Source of the DNA: Bacteroidota bacterium
Lineage (GTDB): Bacteria > Bacteroidota > Bacteroidia > AKYH767-A > OLB10
Reading direction: 5' to 3'
Length of the DNA stretch: 37,892 nucleotides
NCBI GenBank assembly: GCA_025352785.1
Contig: JANXSD010000032.1
Location: 1 to 37,892 of the forward strand
Of the stretch, positions 24,047 to 33,707 are shown in pieces (position 1 is the stretch's first letter; every line of letters begins with the position of its first letter). The position numbers were made by a program, and so were the translations under genes. Under the pieces are notes generated by a model. It worked only from the letters and a program-made list of their open reading frames with translations. It was not told the origin of the DNA and made no database searches.

Positions 24047-27000
24047 ATGGCGAGTTTACATCATAACAAGCTTTTATTTTCATTCCTATTCTTAATTCTC
24101 TTAACATCGAATATTCTACGGGCACAAGTGCCCGTAGCTTCGTTTACAACTGATAAGAATACAGGATGCGCACCTCTTTTGGTAAATTTTACCAACACCT
24201 CTACCAGTGCTGTCTCTTTCACTTGGAATTTCGGGAACTCTAATACTTCAACGATTAGTAATCCTTCAACAGCTTACATTACACCTGGCATTTTTACAGT
24301 AACATTAATCGTTACTTCAGCAGGTGGACAACGCGACACTGCAACAACAATAATTACTGTTGTAAATGATCCGATAGCAGCATTTGTAGCCAACCCATTA
24401 TCAGGATGTGAAGATTATAATATCATTTCATTTACTAATAATTCCATTAATGCGAATTCCTATACTTGGGATTTTGGCGATGGCAACACTTCCATTTTAA
24501 CAAATCCTACTCATACATATTTAAATCCTGGCACCTATAGTATTAAATTAATTGCAATTAATGCTTATGGTTGTCAAAATATAAAAATCAGAAATGCGTA
24601 TGTAATAATTAATCCTAAACCTTCGGCACAATTTACTGCAAACATCACATCAAGTTGTAATGTAAGTACCACTTTCAATTTCACTTCGCAAGGAACAGGA
24701 CTAACAAATTGGCAATGGAATTTCGGTGATGGAACCTCATCAACAACTTCATCACCATCACATCAATATTCAAGCGCTGGAATTTATGCCGTCACTTTAA
24801 TTGCAAGTAATGCAAATGGATGTAGAGATACTTTAGTTAAACCCAATTATATTAATATTGGCTCGTCACTAGTCCCTTCGTTTACGTCAAGTGATACTGC
24901 AGGATGCGCTCCATTAATTATAAATTTTAACGCTACGGTTGCTAATGCGACATCATGGAATTGGACTTTTGGTGATGGCACTTCCTCCACGATAGCTAGT
25001 CCAAGTCATACTTACTCAGCGCCTGGAAATTATTCATTGACCTTAACTGTTACTACACTTAGTGGATGCAATGGATCAATTACAATTCCTCAATATATAA
25101 AAATTGATTCTTTACCAATAGTTAATTTTACGGTTCAGCAAGATACTGGATGTGTTCCATTTTTAGCAAATTTTATCAATACCACAACGGGAGCTACAAG
25201 TTATAGTTGGGACTTTGGCAATGGAGGTACATCTCCTTTACAAAACCCCACTCCAATGTACAATCAAGGAGGTAATTTTAATGTAACATTAACTGGTTAC
25301 TCTTTGCATGGATGTAGTTCTGTCAAAAAAATTAATAACTTAATCAAGGCATGGCTTGTACGTGCAACATTTATTGCAAATCCTCTTAGTGGTTGTCCTG
25401 GTACGGTTGTTCAATTTACGACCAACGGTACCGTAATAGGAATCACAAATTGGTTATGGAATTTTGGTGATGGAACAATCTCCTCATTACAAAATCCTTC
25501 GCATACCTATAACAGCGTTGGGAGCTACACCGCTTGGTTGATCATCACAAATAGTTTTGGCTGTAAGGATACCGTTTATAAATCACATTATATAAATATT
25601 ACAAGTGGAATAGTGCCTTACACGGTTCCTGATACTATCCCTGTTTGTCAAGGTGCGCCAATTGGCTTTTCTGATCCAACTTTAGGAAGTAATAATTGGC
25701 TATGGAATTTTGGTGATGGAACAACTTCGACAAATCAAAATCCAAGTTATACGTATTTCATTCCTGGTCTATACACCGTAACATTAAATACAAGTATGCC
25801 AGGTGGTTGTTCGCAATCTTTTAATCCCTTTGCAATAGTGAATGTAATTCCTTACGATCCAAAACCAATAGATTTAAATTTTATTGGAACATGTAAACCA
25901 TATACCATTTCATTTTCAACTACCACTCCAGACATCACTAGTTATTCTTGGGATTTTGGTGATGGAGGAACATCAACATTAAGTAATCCAACACACATTT
26001 TTCAAACTGCAGGAACTTATGGCATCACATTGAATGTAACTATTGGTGCTGGTTGTCAAACAATAATTACAACAACGGTAACAGTAGGACATGTGAATCC
26101 AATGAGCGTTAATAGTAGTAATATTTGTTTAAGCGATATTAGTCAGTTTACTTTTTTTAATACTGCTGCATTTACTTCCTGGCAATGGGCCTTTGGCGAT
26201 GGATCTACATCTACACTTGCAAGTCCAACTCATATTTACGCTGTTAAAGGATCATACACTCCACTATTAACCACATTAGACACACTGGGCTGCCGTGATA
26301 CTTTTGCGTTAGCTGCGATCTTAGTTAATAATCCTATTCCATCCTTTTCTGTTAATCAAACTCCATGTATAAACGCATCAGTGCAATTTCAAAATACGAG
26401 CACGAATGCAACTTCTTATTTATGGGATTTTGGTGATGGAACTACGAGTAATGATCCTAATCCAGTTCACACCTATACAGTTTCGGGGAACTTCACCATC
26501 CTACTTTCTGCAACATCTGATTCCTGCACACGAACCTCCACATTTTCGAATTTTATCACTGTAATTGATCCGGTTTGCAGCTTTATAGTTTCTACAAGTG
26601 GGCAATGTATTCCGATCTCTGCGCAATTTACTGATGGAAGTCCTACAGCAATTAATTGGTTGTGGAATTTTGGTGATGGAACAAATTCGTCTCAGCACAA
26701 TCCAACGCATATTTATACACTCGCACCTACTGATTCCATTAAATTAACAATAACAGATGTTCATGGTTGCATTAAATCATATAGTCAAAAAGCAATAAAT
26801 TATTATTCGGCAGTTGCAACGATCGACAATACTACTGGTTGCGTACCTCATACATCACAATTTACTGATTTATCTAATTCAGCTACATCGTGGTTATGGA
26901 ATTTTGGCGACAACACTACTTCGACATTGCAAAATCCACCACATAACTATATCACAGCAGGGATATTTACAGTAACGCTTATTGCGCATTTTCCTGGAGG

Positions 27001-30000
27001 ATGCATTGACACCGCAGTGTATTCAAACATGATTACTATTGAAAAGCCCACTGCCAATTTTTATTCTCCAACTATTGGCGGATGTTCGCCAACACAAATA
27101 AGTTTTACAAATCAATCATTTAATGCAACTACCTATTTGTGGAATTTTGGTGATGCAGGAACTTCAACAACAGATAATCCATCACATATTTATTACATCC
27201 CTGGATATTATGATGTAATGCTTATTGCGACATCATCAAATGGATGCAGTGATACTATTAAAAAGATAAATTACATTCACATTCCTGGCACCAATTCGCA
27301 TTTCAACATTTCATCAACATCAGGATGCGAATCACTTGCAGTAACATTTACTGATTCTTCCATAAATGCATCAAGTTGGTTTTGGAATTTCGGCGATGGA
27401 TTTATCGACTCTATTCAAAATCCAATTCATCTTTACCAAGATACTGGAGCTTATACGGTAACCCTTATCACACAAGATACAACAGGATGCACGTCATCCT
27501 ATACGTTTCCATTACCTGTAAATATTTATCCGAATCCAATTGCACATGCAAGCGTTACTGATACTATTGGATGTTCATCGTACCTAACTATTTGGCACAA
27601 TGAATCTCAATATGCAAATTCATACTTATGGTTATTTGGTGATAATGATAGTAGCAATGCCATTGATCCAACACACACCTATCTTTCAGGTGGAATTTAT
27701 CAACCAACAATAATTGCAATGACACAATATGGTTGTCGAGATACCTTTCAAATCCCTGTAAATATCCATGTTTTACAAACCCCCGTTTCTTCATTCAATG
27801 TGAGTGATACGATTGCTTGCAATCCTTCAAACATTACATTTACTAGTACTGCTACCTTAACACAAAATCCATCCTTTTCATGGACTTTTGGAAATAGTCA
27901 AACTGCGAATGGATCAACCGTTGCAACAAATTATTCAATAGCTGGAACCTATCAGACACAACTTATTGTCACTAATAATAATGGGTGTATGGATAGTACA
28001 ACAATTAACCTACAAATAAATCCTTCACCTGTTGCTGCTGCTACGACGGATATTTCAGAAGGATGTCAAAACTTGCAAGTAAATTTTAGCAATAATTCCA
28101 GTGGAGCTATCAGTTACACATGGCACTTTGGGAATGGCGATTCTTCCATTTTATTTTCTCCAACTTACATTTACCTTCAAGCAGGGATTTTTAACGCATC
28201 TGTTATTGCAGAGAATGGATTTGGTTGTAAGAATACATTCAATATAAATCCAGTAATAACAGTTCATGCAACTCCTTACGCATCATTTATTGCAGATAAT
28301 TATACGGGATGTGCACCTTCACAAATTCAATTTACAAATCAATCAACTAATTTAGTTCAGCCTAATTATAGTTGGGACTTTAATGATGGAAACCTTTCGA
28401 ATGCAACAAATCCATCACATCTTTTCATCAACGATTCCCTATATGTTGTTCAGCTAGAAGTAGTGAATGCATTTGGATGTAAAAGCGATACAAGTATCAA
28501 CGTGACCATAAATCCAACACCTATTGCAAATGCAAATATTGATGCAACTGTAGGATGTTCGCCGTTAGCAATTACCTTTAATAATTTAAGTTTAGGTGCA
28601 ACAAATTATTTTTGGAATTTTGGTGATAATGATACGAGTACTAGTATTTACCCCGTTCATTCCTATCAATGGGGAGGACTTTTCAATCCCTATTTAATTG
28701 CATCAAATAATTTTGGTTGCAGTGATACATTTTATTTACCAATGATAACTATCAATCAAAGTCCGGTTGCTGATTTTATTGCAGACTCTCAAAAAGGATG
28801 TGTTGGATCTCCAATACAATTCACCAACTTAACTCCAACAATTTACAATCCTATTTTTAATTGGGACTTTGGCTTTACAACATCAACCATTCAAAATCCA
28901 TTGATCGTTTATAACACACCTGGATTTTATGATGTAACATTAACAATTACCAATAGCAATGGATGCTCGAGTACCTATACTGAAACAGCATATATTGAAA
29001 TTTACGATACACTTCCACCTCCACCAGATTCAATTTTATCGGTTACCGTGTTAACAGATACTGAAGTTCAAATTACATGGGCAAATAGTAATGCTACTGA
29101 TTTAAAAGCATACATGCTTTATCGTTATAATTCAGCAACAACAAATTATCAATTAATTTACACAGACCATAATCCTGCAACTGCTTCCATAAAACCCACA
29201 AGTAGTTTCACTGAAACAAATCTTAACACCTTAACAAATACGTATACTTATAAATTACAAACTATAGATTTATGTAATAATGTTTTGCCATTACAACAAC
29301 TGCAGGAACATACCACGATCAACATTACTGCACAGCAAGCAGGCCAAAATATTCGTGTGAGATGGTCGGCTTATGGTGGATGTACTGTAACCAATTATGA
29401 ACTCTGGCGTGCAGAAGTTTCGAATGGAATATTCCAACAAATTGCACTCGTTGCTGGAAACAAATTTACGTATCTCGATACTACTTTAGTTTGTCCTTTT
29501 AATTATTCCTATCGAGTAATTGCAACCGATCTTTGTGGCTCAATTTATACTTCTAATAGTGATACTTCAGTCGCTCGACCTATCAATATTTTAGAAGATC
29601 AAAAAGTTGAAATCATACGATCAACAGTAATAAATAATTTGCAAGTATTGACAGAATGGCTTCCTCCTCTTTTACATCCAGAAAGAGTCTTATCGTATTC
29701 GATTTTGCGGTCTACCGATAAAGTGAATTTTAATAAAGTAGGTTCTGTCCCTGTTGGGATAACTACATTCACCGATAATCAAGTGGATGTTCAAAAGCGA
29801 GATTATTATTATCGTATTGATGTAATTAATGATTGTGAATTAGCAGGAAAGATAAGTAATGAGGGTTCTTCTATTTTACTAATTGGAAAACAAACCGATT
29901 TAAAAACAGATCTTATTTGGACTCCTTATAAAGAATGGCAACCTGGTGTGGAAAATTATTCTATTGAACGACAAAGACCCGATGGAACTTGGGAATTAGT

Positions 30001-30046
30001 AAAAGTAGTTGATGGCAATATCACCACTATGCAAATTGACGAGTAA
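24047..30046 (+). CDS. Giant secreted PKD-repeat protein (1,999 residues)
   Basis: Signal peptide (LLFSFLFLILLTSNILRAQ, ending near residue 27), then 20 PKD-like domains of about 80-88 residues up to about residue 1655. Each is centred on a W-x-FGDG-type core (for example FTWNFGNSNTS, YTWDFGDGNTS, WLWNFGDGTTS). Most repeats carry one Cys near the start (TGCAP, SGCEP) and one near the end (GCRDT, GCKDT). Three complete Fn3-like domains (about 1660-1965) and the first half of a fourth (YSIERQRPDGTWELVKVVDG) follow, then the stop. Known: such proteins in gliding Bacteroidota are adhesins or sugar-binding surface proteins exported by T9SS. Odd: it ends mid-domain with no T9SS sorting domain. Confidence 0.93.
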   Translation: MASLHHNKLLFSFLFLILLTSNILRAQVPVASFTTDKNTGCAPLLVNFTNTSTSAVSFTWNFGNSNTSTISNPSTAYITPGIFTVTLIVTSAGGQRDTATTIITVVNDPIAAFVANPLSGCEDYNIISFTNNSINANSYTWDFGDGNTSILTNPTHTYLNPGTYSIKLIAINAYGCQNIKIRNAYVIINPKPSAQFTANITSSCNVSTTFNFTSQGTGLTNWQWNFGDGTSSTTSSPSHQYSSAGIYAVTLIASNANGCRDTLVKPNYINIGSSLVPSFTSSDTAGCAPLIINFNATVANATSWNWTFGDGTSSTIASPSHTYSAPGNYSLTLTVTTLSGCNGSITIPQYIKIDSLPIVNFTVQQDTGCVPFLANFINTTTGATSYSWDFGNGGTSPLQNPTPMYNQGGNFNVTLTGYSLHGCSSVKKINNLIKAWLVRATFIANPLSGCPGTVVQFTTNGTVIGITNWLWNFGDGTISSLQNPSHTYNSVGSYTAWLIITNSFGCKDTVYKSHYINITSGIVPYTVPDTIPVCQGAPIGFSDPTLGSNNWLWNFGDGTTSTNQNPSYTYFIPGLYTVTLNTSMPGGCSQSFNPFAIVNVIPYDPKPIDLNFIGTCKPYTISFSTTTPDITSYSWDFGDGGTSTLSNPTHIFQTAGTYGITLNVTIGAGCQTIITTTVTVGHVNPMSVNSSNICLSDISQFTFFNTAAFTSWQWAFGDGSTSTLASPTHIYAVKGSYTPLLTTLDTLGCRDTFALAAILVNNPIPSFSVNQTPCINASVQFQNTSTNATSYLWDFGDGTTSNDPNPVHTYTVSGNFTILLSATSDSCTRTSTFSNFITVIDPVCSFIVSTSGQCIPISAQFTDGSPTAINWLWNFGDGTNSSQHNPTHIYTLAPTDSIKLTITDVHGCIKSYSQKAINYYSAVATIDNTTGCVPHTSQFTDLSNSATSWLWNFGDNTTSTLQNPPHNYITAGIFTVTLIAHFPGGCIDTAVYSNMITIEKPTANFYSPTIGGCSPTQISFTNQSFNATTYLWNFGDAGTSTTDNPSHIYYIPGYYDVMLIATSSNGCSDTIKKINYIHIPGTNSHFNISSTSGCESLAVTFTDSSINASSWFWNFGDGFIDSIQNPIHLYQDTGAYTVTLITQDTTGCTSSYTFPLPVNIYPNPIAHASVTDTIGCSSYLTIWHNESQYANSYLWLFGDNDSSNAIDPTHTYLSGGIYQPTIIAMTQYGCRDTFQIPVNIHVLQTPVSSFNVSDTIACNPSNITFTSTATLTQNPSFSWTFGNSQTANGSTVATNYSIAGTYQTQLIVTNNNGCMDSTTINLQINPSPVAAATTDISEGCQNLQVNFSNNSSGAISYTWHFGNGDSSILFSPTYIYLQAGIFNASVIAENGFGCKNTFNINPVITVHATPYASFIADNYTGCAPSQIQFTNQSTNLVQPNYSWDFNDGNLSNATNPSHLFINDSLYVVQLEVVNAFGCKSDTSINVTINPTPIANANIDATVGCSPLAITFNNLSLGATNYFWNFGDNDTSTSIYPVHSYQWGGLFNPYLIASNNFGCSDTFYLPMITINQSPVADFIADSQKGCVGSPIQFTNLTPTIYNPIFNWDFGFTTSTIQNPLIVYNTPGFYDVTLTITNSNGCSSTYTETAYIEIYDTLPPPPDSILSVTVLTDTEVQITWANSNATDLKAYMLYRYNSATTNYQLIYTDHNPATASIKPTSSFTETNLNTLTNTYTYKLQTIDLCNNVLPLQQLQEHTTINITAQQAGQNIRVRWSAYGGCTVTNYELWRAEVSNGIFQQIALVAGNKFTYLDTTLVCPFNYSYRVIATDLCGSIYTSNSDTSVARPINILEDQKVEIIRSTVINNLQVLTEWLPPLLHPERVLSYSILRSTDKVNFNKVGSVPVGITTFTDNQVDVQKRDYYYRIDVINDCELAGKISNEGSSILLIGKQTDLKTDLIWTPYKEWQPGVENYSIERQRPDGTWELVKVVDGNITTMQIDE
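24128..29010 (+). repeat. Array of 20 PKD-domain coding repeats
   Basis: Protein-level tandem repeats with a period of roughly 250-260 bases. The conserved DNA core encodes W-N/D-F-G-D-G-x-T-S. Copies are diverged rather than identical at the DNA level, so the array is old, although local stretches (TGGAATTTTGGTGATGGAAC and close variants) recur many times. Confidence 0.85.
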
Positions 30047-30103
30047 TAAATTTAAGGATTCAAGTTTACGTTATGATATTGTTTTTTTATAATTAGTTAT
30101 TTT

Positions 30104-30111
30104 TACCTTTG
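30104..30111 (+). promoter_or_regulatory. -7 box (TACCTTTG) of the histidine kinase gene
   Basis: Perfect TAnnTTTG, 17 bases before ATG 30129, in the gap after the PKD gene; the kinase is thus probably transcribed on its own. Confidence 0.55.
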
Positions 30112-30128
30112 AAACATAATTATAAAAA

Positions 30129-31088
30129 ATGTCGCGTACCCTCTTCTTCTTTTATTTACTTGTAACTTATGTGTTATTCCAATTTTGTTGGTGGGCATAT
30201 TTGCTCATTGAATTAAACAGAGAATTATTAACTTATCATTACCAACATATAGGATCTGGAAATTCAATTTTAGATGTTAGTGAGCATAGCGCATATACCA
30301 ATGATTTGAAGAAAAGATTGTACATGGTATTTGGCGAGGGTGGTGTCTTCTTAGGGTTATTAATATTTGGAATTTCAAAAATTCGAAGTGCCTTTTTTAG
30401 AGAAGTGGAATTAGCGAGGCAACAAAAGAACTTCCTATTATCCATCACTCATGAATTTAAATCACCACTCGCAGCTGTAAAACTTAATTTACAAACGTTA
30501 CAGAAAAGAGTACTTGAACCTTATCAGCGAGAAGAAGTCATCCGAAAAGCATTGGTTGAAACAGATCGTATAAATTTGCTTGTCGAAAACACTTTATTAG
30601 CAGCAAGGTTAGAAAGCCATAATTACGATTTATATTTTGAGGAATTTAACTTCTCCGATTTTGTTCATACCACGGTTACCGATTTTATTGAAAGGCAGGA
30701 TCATGACCATACGTTTTTACATAATATCATCCCAGGGATTCAAGTAAAAGGCGATAAAGTTGCATTGACTTCTTTAATCAATAATCTCATAGAAAACGCG
30801 GAAAAATACTCGCCAAAAGGAACTACCATACAAGTTGATTTATTGAAATCTGGACAAGAAGCAATTGTTTTGGTGAAAGATGAAGGAACTGGAATCCCTT
30901 TAAATGAATACACACGAATCTTTGAAAAGTTTTATCGTATTGGAAATGAGGAGACACGTAGAACTAAGGGGACTGGCTTAGGTCTTTTCATTGTGCAACA
31001 TATTGCGGGGCTTCATAAAGGCAAAATTACCGTAAGGCCAAATATTCCATTAGGAACCGTTTTTCAATTTCGTATACCATTATTGTAG
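30129..31088 (+). CDS. Sensor histidine kinase
   Basis: A 319-residue membrane kinase. Two hydrophobic segments (residues about 5-27 and 68-84) flank a short periplasmic region of about 40 residues. HisKA follows with the phospho-accepting H108 in LLSITHEFKSPLAAVKLNL. The HATPase domain has the N box LINNLIENAEKYSP, G1 VKDEGTGIP, the F box IFEKFYRI and G2 GTGLGLFIVQHIAG. No HAMP or PAS domain is visible. All catalytic boxes are intact. No response-regulator gene is adjacent, so its partner and signal are unknown. Confidence 0.94.
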   Translation: MSRTLFFFYLLVTYVLFQFCWWAYLLIELNRELLTYHYQHIGSGNSILDVSEHSAYTNDLKKRLYMVFGEGGVFLGLLIFGISKIRSAFFREVELARQQKNFLLSITHEFKSPLAAVKLNLQTLQKRVLEPYQREEVIRKALVETDRINLLVENTLLAARLESHNYDLYFEEFNFSDFVHTTVTDFIERQDHDHTFLHNIIPGIQVKGDKVALTSLINNLIENAEKYSPKGTTIQVDLLKSGQEAIVLVKDEGTGIPLNEYTRIFEKFYRIGNEETRRTKGTGLGLFIVQHIAGLHKGKITVRPNIPLGTVFQFRIPLL

Positions 31089-31118
31089 TTCTCACATCTA
31101 AACGCGCGCGCTTTTCCC

Positions 31119-31126
31119 TAACTTTA
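31119..31126 (+). promoter_or_regulatory. Possible -7 box (TAACTTTA) of gpmI
   Basis: One mismatch from TAnnTTTG, 33 bases before ATG 31160. An alternating CGCGCGCGC run lies just upstream at 31103-31111. Confidence 0.35.
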
Positions 31127-31159
31127 CCGCTTTAATTTACTATCAGAATCCTTAAATTT

Positions 31160-32686
31160 ATGGCTAATAAAGTTGTACTTGCGATACTAGATGGCTGGGG
31201 TTTCGCTCCCAATACTGAAAGCAATGCCATCACACATGCGCATACTCCTTGCATGGATATGTTGATGGCAAATTATCCGCATAGTACATTAATAGCATGT
31301 GGAGAAGATGTAGGATTACCCGTTGGCCAAATGGGTAATTCAGAAGTTGGTCATTTGAATATAGGTGCTGGAAGAATCGTTTGGCAAGAATTAGCAAATA
31401 TCAACAAAGCTGTTCGTGAGAATACAATTGATAAGGAAGTAACATTATTAAATGCATTTAAAATTGCAAAAGAAAGAAGTTGCAATCTTCATTTTATGGG
31501 TTTAGTTTCTGATGGCGGTGTTCATTCTCATATCAATCACTTGAAGAAATTATGCTCGATGGCGAATGATCATCAGCTTACAAATGTTTTTGTGCATGCC
31601 TTCACCGATGGTCGTGATACTGATCCTAAAAGCGGGTTAAAGTTTCTTACGGACTTAGAAAATCATCTACTATCTACGACAGGAAAAATTGCAAGTATTT
31701 GTGGACGCTATTATGCTATGGATCGTGACAAAAGATGGGAACGAATTAAAGTTGCATATGATGCGATAGTGAATGGAAAAGGAACCCACACGACTGAATG
31801 GAAACAAGAAATAAAAAAATCCTATTCGGAAAATGTTACGGATGAATTCATCAAACCAATCATCACTACCGATAAAAATGGTGAAGCATTGGCAACCATA
31901 AAAAATAATGATGTAGTAATCTGCTTTAACTTTCGTACTGATCGTTGTCGAGAAATTACAACTGTACTCACACAAAAAGATTTTCCAGAATTTCAAATGC
32001 ATAAGTTGCCATTGCATTATGTTACGATGACACGATATGATGATAGTTACGATCATGTTGAAGTGGTTTTTGAGAAAGATAATTTATCAAAAACATTAGG
32101 AGAAGTTTTAGAAATAAATCATAAGAAACAATTACGTATTGCAGAAACAGAAAAATATCCTCATGTAACATTTTTCTTTTCGGGAGGACGCGAAGATCCT
32201 TTCATTGGCGAAAAACGAATTATGGTTTCATCATCAAAAGTTGCTACGTATGATCTTAAACCAGAAATGAGTGCGATTGAATTAAAAGATGCTTTAGTTC
32301 CTGAATTATTAAAAGGCGAGATGGATTTTGTTTGTTTGAATTTTGCTAATGCAGATATGGTGGGACATACTGGAGTTTTTAGTGCTGTCGTAAAAGCCGT
32401 TGAAACAGTAGATAGATGTTTGAAAGAAGTAATTGATGCGGGACAAAAAAGTGGATATAGTTTTATCATTATCGCTGATCACGGTAATGCCGATATGATG
32501 ATCAATGCTGATGGATCACCCAATACTGCTCACAGTTTAAATCCAGTACCTTGTATTTTGGTAACAGATAACAAAAACGCGAAAATAAAATCCGGACGAT
32601 TAGCCGATGTAGCGCCTACCATCTTATCTTTATTGGGCATCACTCCCCCACCTGAAATGACGGGTTCGAATTTAATTTCCAATTAA
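31160..32686 (+). CDS. gpmI: 2,3-bisphosphoglycerate-independent phosphoglycerate mutase
   Basis: A 508-residue iPGM that interconverts 3- and 2-phosphoglycerate in glycolysis and gluconeogenesis, using two Mn2+ ions. Alkaline-phosphatase-fold motifs: LAILDGWGFAP with metal-binding Asp11; GQMGNSEVGHLNIGAGR with the phosphoserine nucleophile S61; HAFTDGRDTDPKSG; SICGRYYAMDRDKRWER; NFRTDRCRE; NFANADMVGHTG and IIADHGNADMM near the C-terminus (metal-binding Asp and His). Length matches the family (about 505-515). Its start lies 71 bases after the histidine kinase stop. Confidence 0.98.
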   Translation: MANKVVLAILDGWGFAPNTESNAITHAHTPCMDMLMANYPHSTLIACGEDVGLPVGQMGNSEVGHLNIGAGRIVWQELANINKAVRENTIDKEVTLLNAFKIAKERSCNLHFMGLVSDGGVHSHINHLKKLCSMANDHQLTNVFVHAFTDGRDTDPKSGLKFLTDLENHLLSTTGKIASICGRYYAMDRDKRWERIKVAYDAIVNGKGTHTTEWKQEIKKSYSENVTDEFIKPIITTDKNGEALATIKNNDVVICFNFRTDRCREITTVLTQKDFPEFQMHKLPLHYVTMTRYDDSYDHVEVVFEKDNLSKTLGEVLEINHKKQLRIAETEKYPHVTFFFSGGREDPFIGEKRIMVSSSKVATYDLKPEMSAIELKDALVPELLKGEMDFVCLNFANADMVGHTGVFSAVVKAVETVDRCLKEVIDAGQKSGYSFIIIADHGNADMMINADGSPNTAHSLNPVPCILVTDNKNAKIKSGRLADVAPTILSLLGITPPPEMTGSNLISN

Positions 32687-32716
32687 AATTGAAAGAAGCT
32701 TAATAGCATTATCAAT

Positions 32717-33625
32717 ATGCGTAAAATCATTTTTTGCTTTGCAATTTTTGTATCAATGCTTCATCATCCGAAGCCCATTCAAGCGCAATCGCGCTTAGGG
32801 ATTTATATTGGTGCTGGTGCCACATGGTATTATGGAGATATGAATGATCGGCTCTTTACAAATAATAAATTATTTCGAACCTACTTTAATGGTGGATTAT
32901 TATACCGACTTCATCCAAAATTAGATGTTTTAGCTAACGTAACTGTTGGAAAAATTGTTGGTGCTGACTCATTGGCAATTCAATTATTTAACAGAAAGCG
33001 AAATTTAAATTTCGAATCAAAAATAGTTGAAGCATCGTTACTTTTAAATTATCGACTATTCAGAAATATTAAATCTTCAAAAAGAGTTTTGAACCCTTAC
33101 CTGATTGCTGGGATTGGGTATCTTAAATTTAATCCTCAAACAATTTACAATGGAAATAAAATTGACCTTCAACCATTAGGTACAGAAGGACAATTTATAA
33201 ATGGCGGTAATTATCCAAAACCTTATAAACTTTATACATTAAGTTTTCCATTGGGGATTGGCATTGAAATTCCATTAAGTAACGCTTTTAGTGTTCGATT
33301 GGAATATGCAAATCACTTTACATTAACTGATTATTTGGATGATGTAAGTACAAAATATGCAGATTCAACAAAATTAGTTGCAACTCCCAATGGACCAATT
33401 TCTGTTGCTGTTTCTAGTAATCTCACCGCTGGATATCCAAAAGAAGGTTATGGCCGAGGCAATCCTAAACAAAGGGATAGCTTTTCGACATTTGGAATTA
33501 GTATTCTTTACACACCGGTAAATTTTCATGGAAAGGGGAGTTCTGGAAATAGTGGCGGCAGTAGAAACAAAGGAGTAATTGGAAAGAAGAAAAAACATAA
33601 AAAATCCTGTCCTGCATTTGGTTAA
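32717..33625 (+). CDS. DUF6089-like outer-membrane beta-barrel protein
   Basis: A 302-residue protein with a signal peptide (KIIFCFAIFVSMLHHPKPIQAQ). A small beta barrel follows, starting RLGIYIGAGATWYYGDMND, with later strands SLLLNYRLFRNI, YLIAGIGYLKFNP, LSFPLGIGIEIPL and SVRLEYANHFTLTDYLDD, a pattern typical of DUF6089 and related Bacteroidota barrels. Function unknown. The C-terminus is an unusual tail: a Gly/Ser-rich stretch, then a strongly basic KKKKHKKSC sequence. It lies 30 bases after gpmI and is probably in the same transcript. Confidence 0.8.
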   Translation: MRKIIFCFAIFVSMLHHPKPIQAQSRLGIYIGAGATWYYGDMNDRLFTNNKLFRTYFNGGLLYRLHPKLDVLANVTVGKIVGADSLAIQLFNRKRNLNFESKIVEASLLLNYRLFRNIKSSKRVLNPYLIAGIGYLKFNPQTIYNGNKIDLQPLGTEGQFINGGNYPKPYKLYTLSFPLGIGIEIPLSNAFSVRLEYANHFTLTDYLDDVSTKYADSTKLVATPNGPISVAVSSNLTAGYPKEGYGRGNPKQRDSFSTFGISILYTPVNFHGKGSSGNSGGSRNKGVIGKKKKHKKSCPAFG

Positions 33626-33683
33626 TTTACTATCTTTTTATCATTATTTAAACTTTCATTCACTTTAGCCGTTTCTCTTTTGT

Positions 33684-33691
33684 TACCTTTG
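33684..33691 (+). promoter_or_regulatory. -7 box (TACCTTTG) of mfd
   Basis: Perfect TAnnTTTG, 16 bases before the GTG start at 33708. Confidence 0.6.
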
Positions 33692-33707
33692 CAGTATTAA
33701 TTAAATA

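Noticed and set aside
31103-31111. Alternating CGCGCGCGC run near the gpmI promoter
   Set aside because: Short, single occurrence and without a known motif; may be chance.
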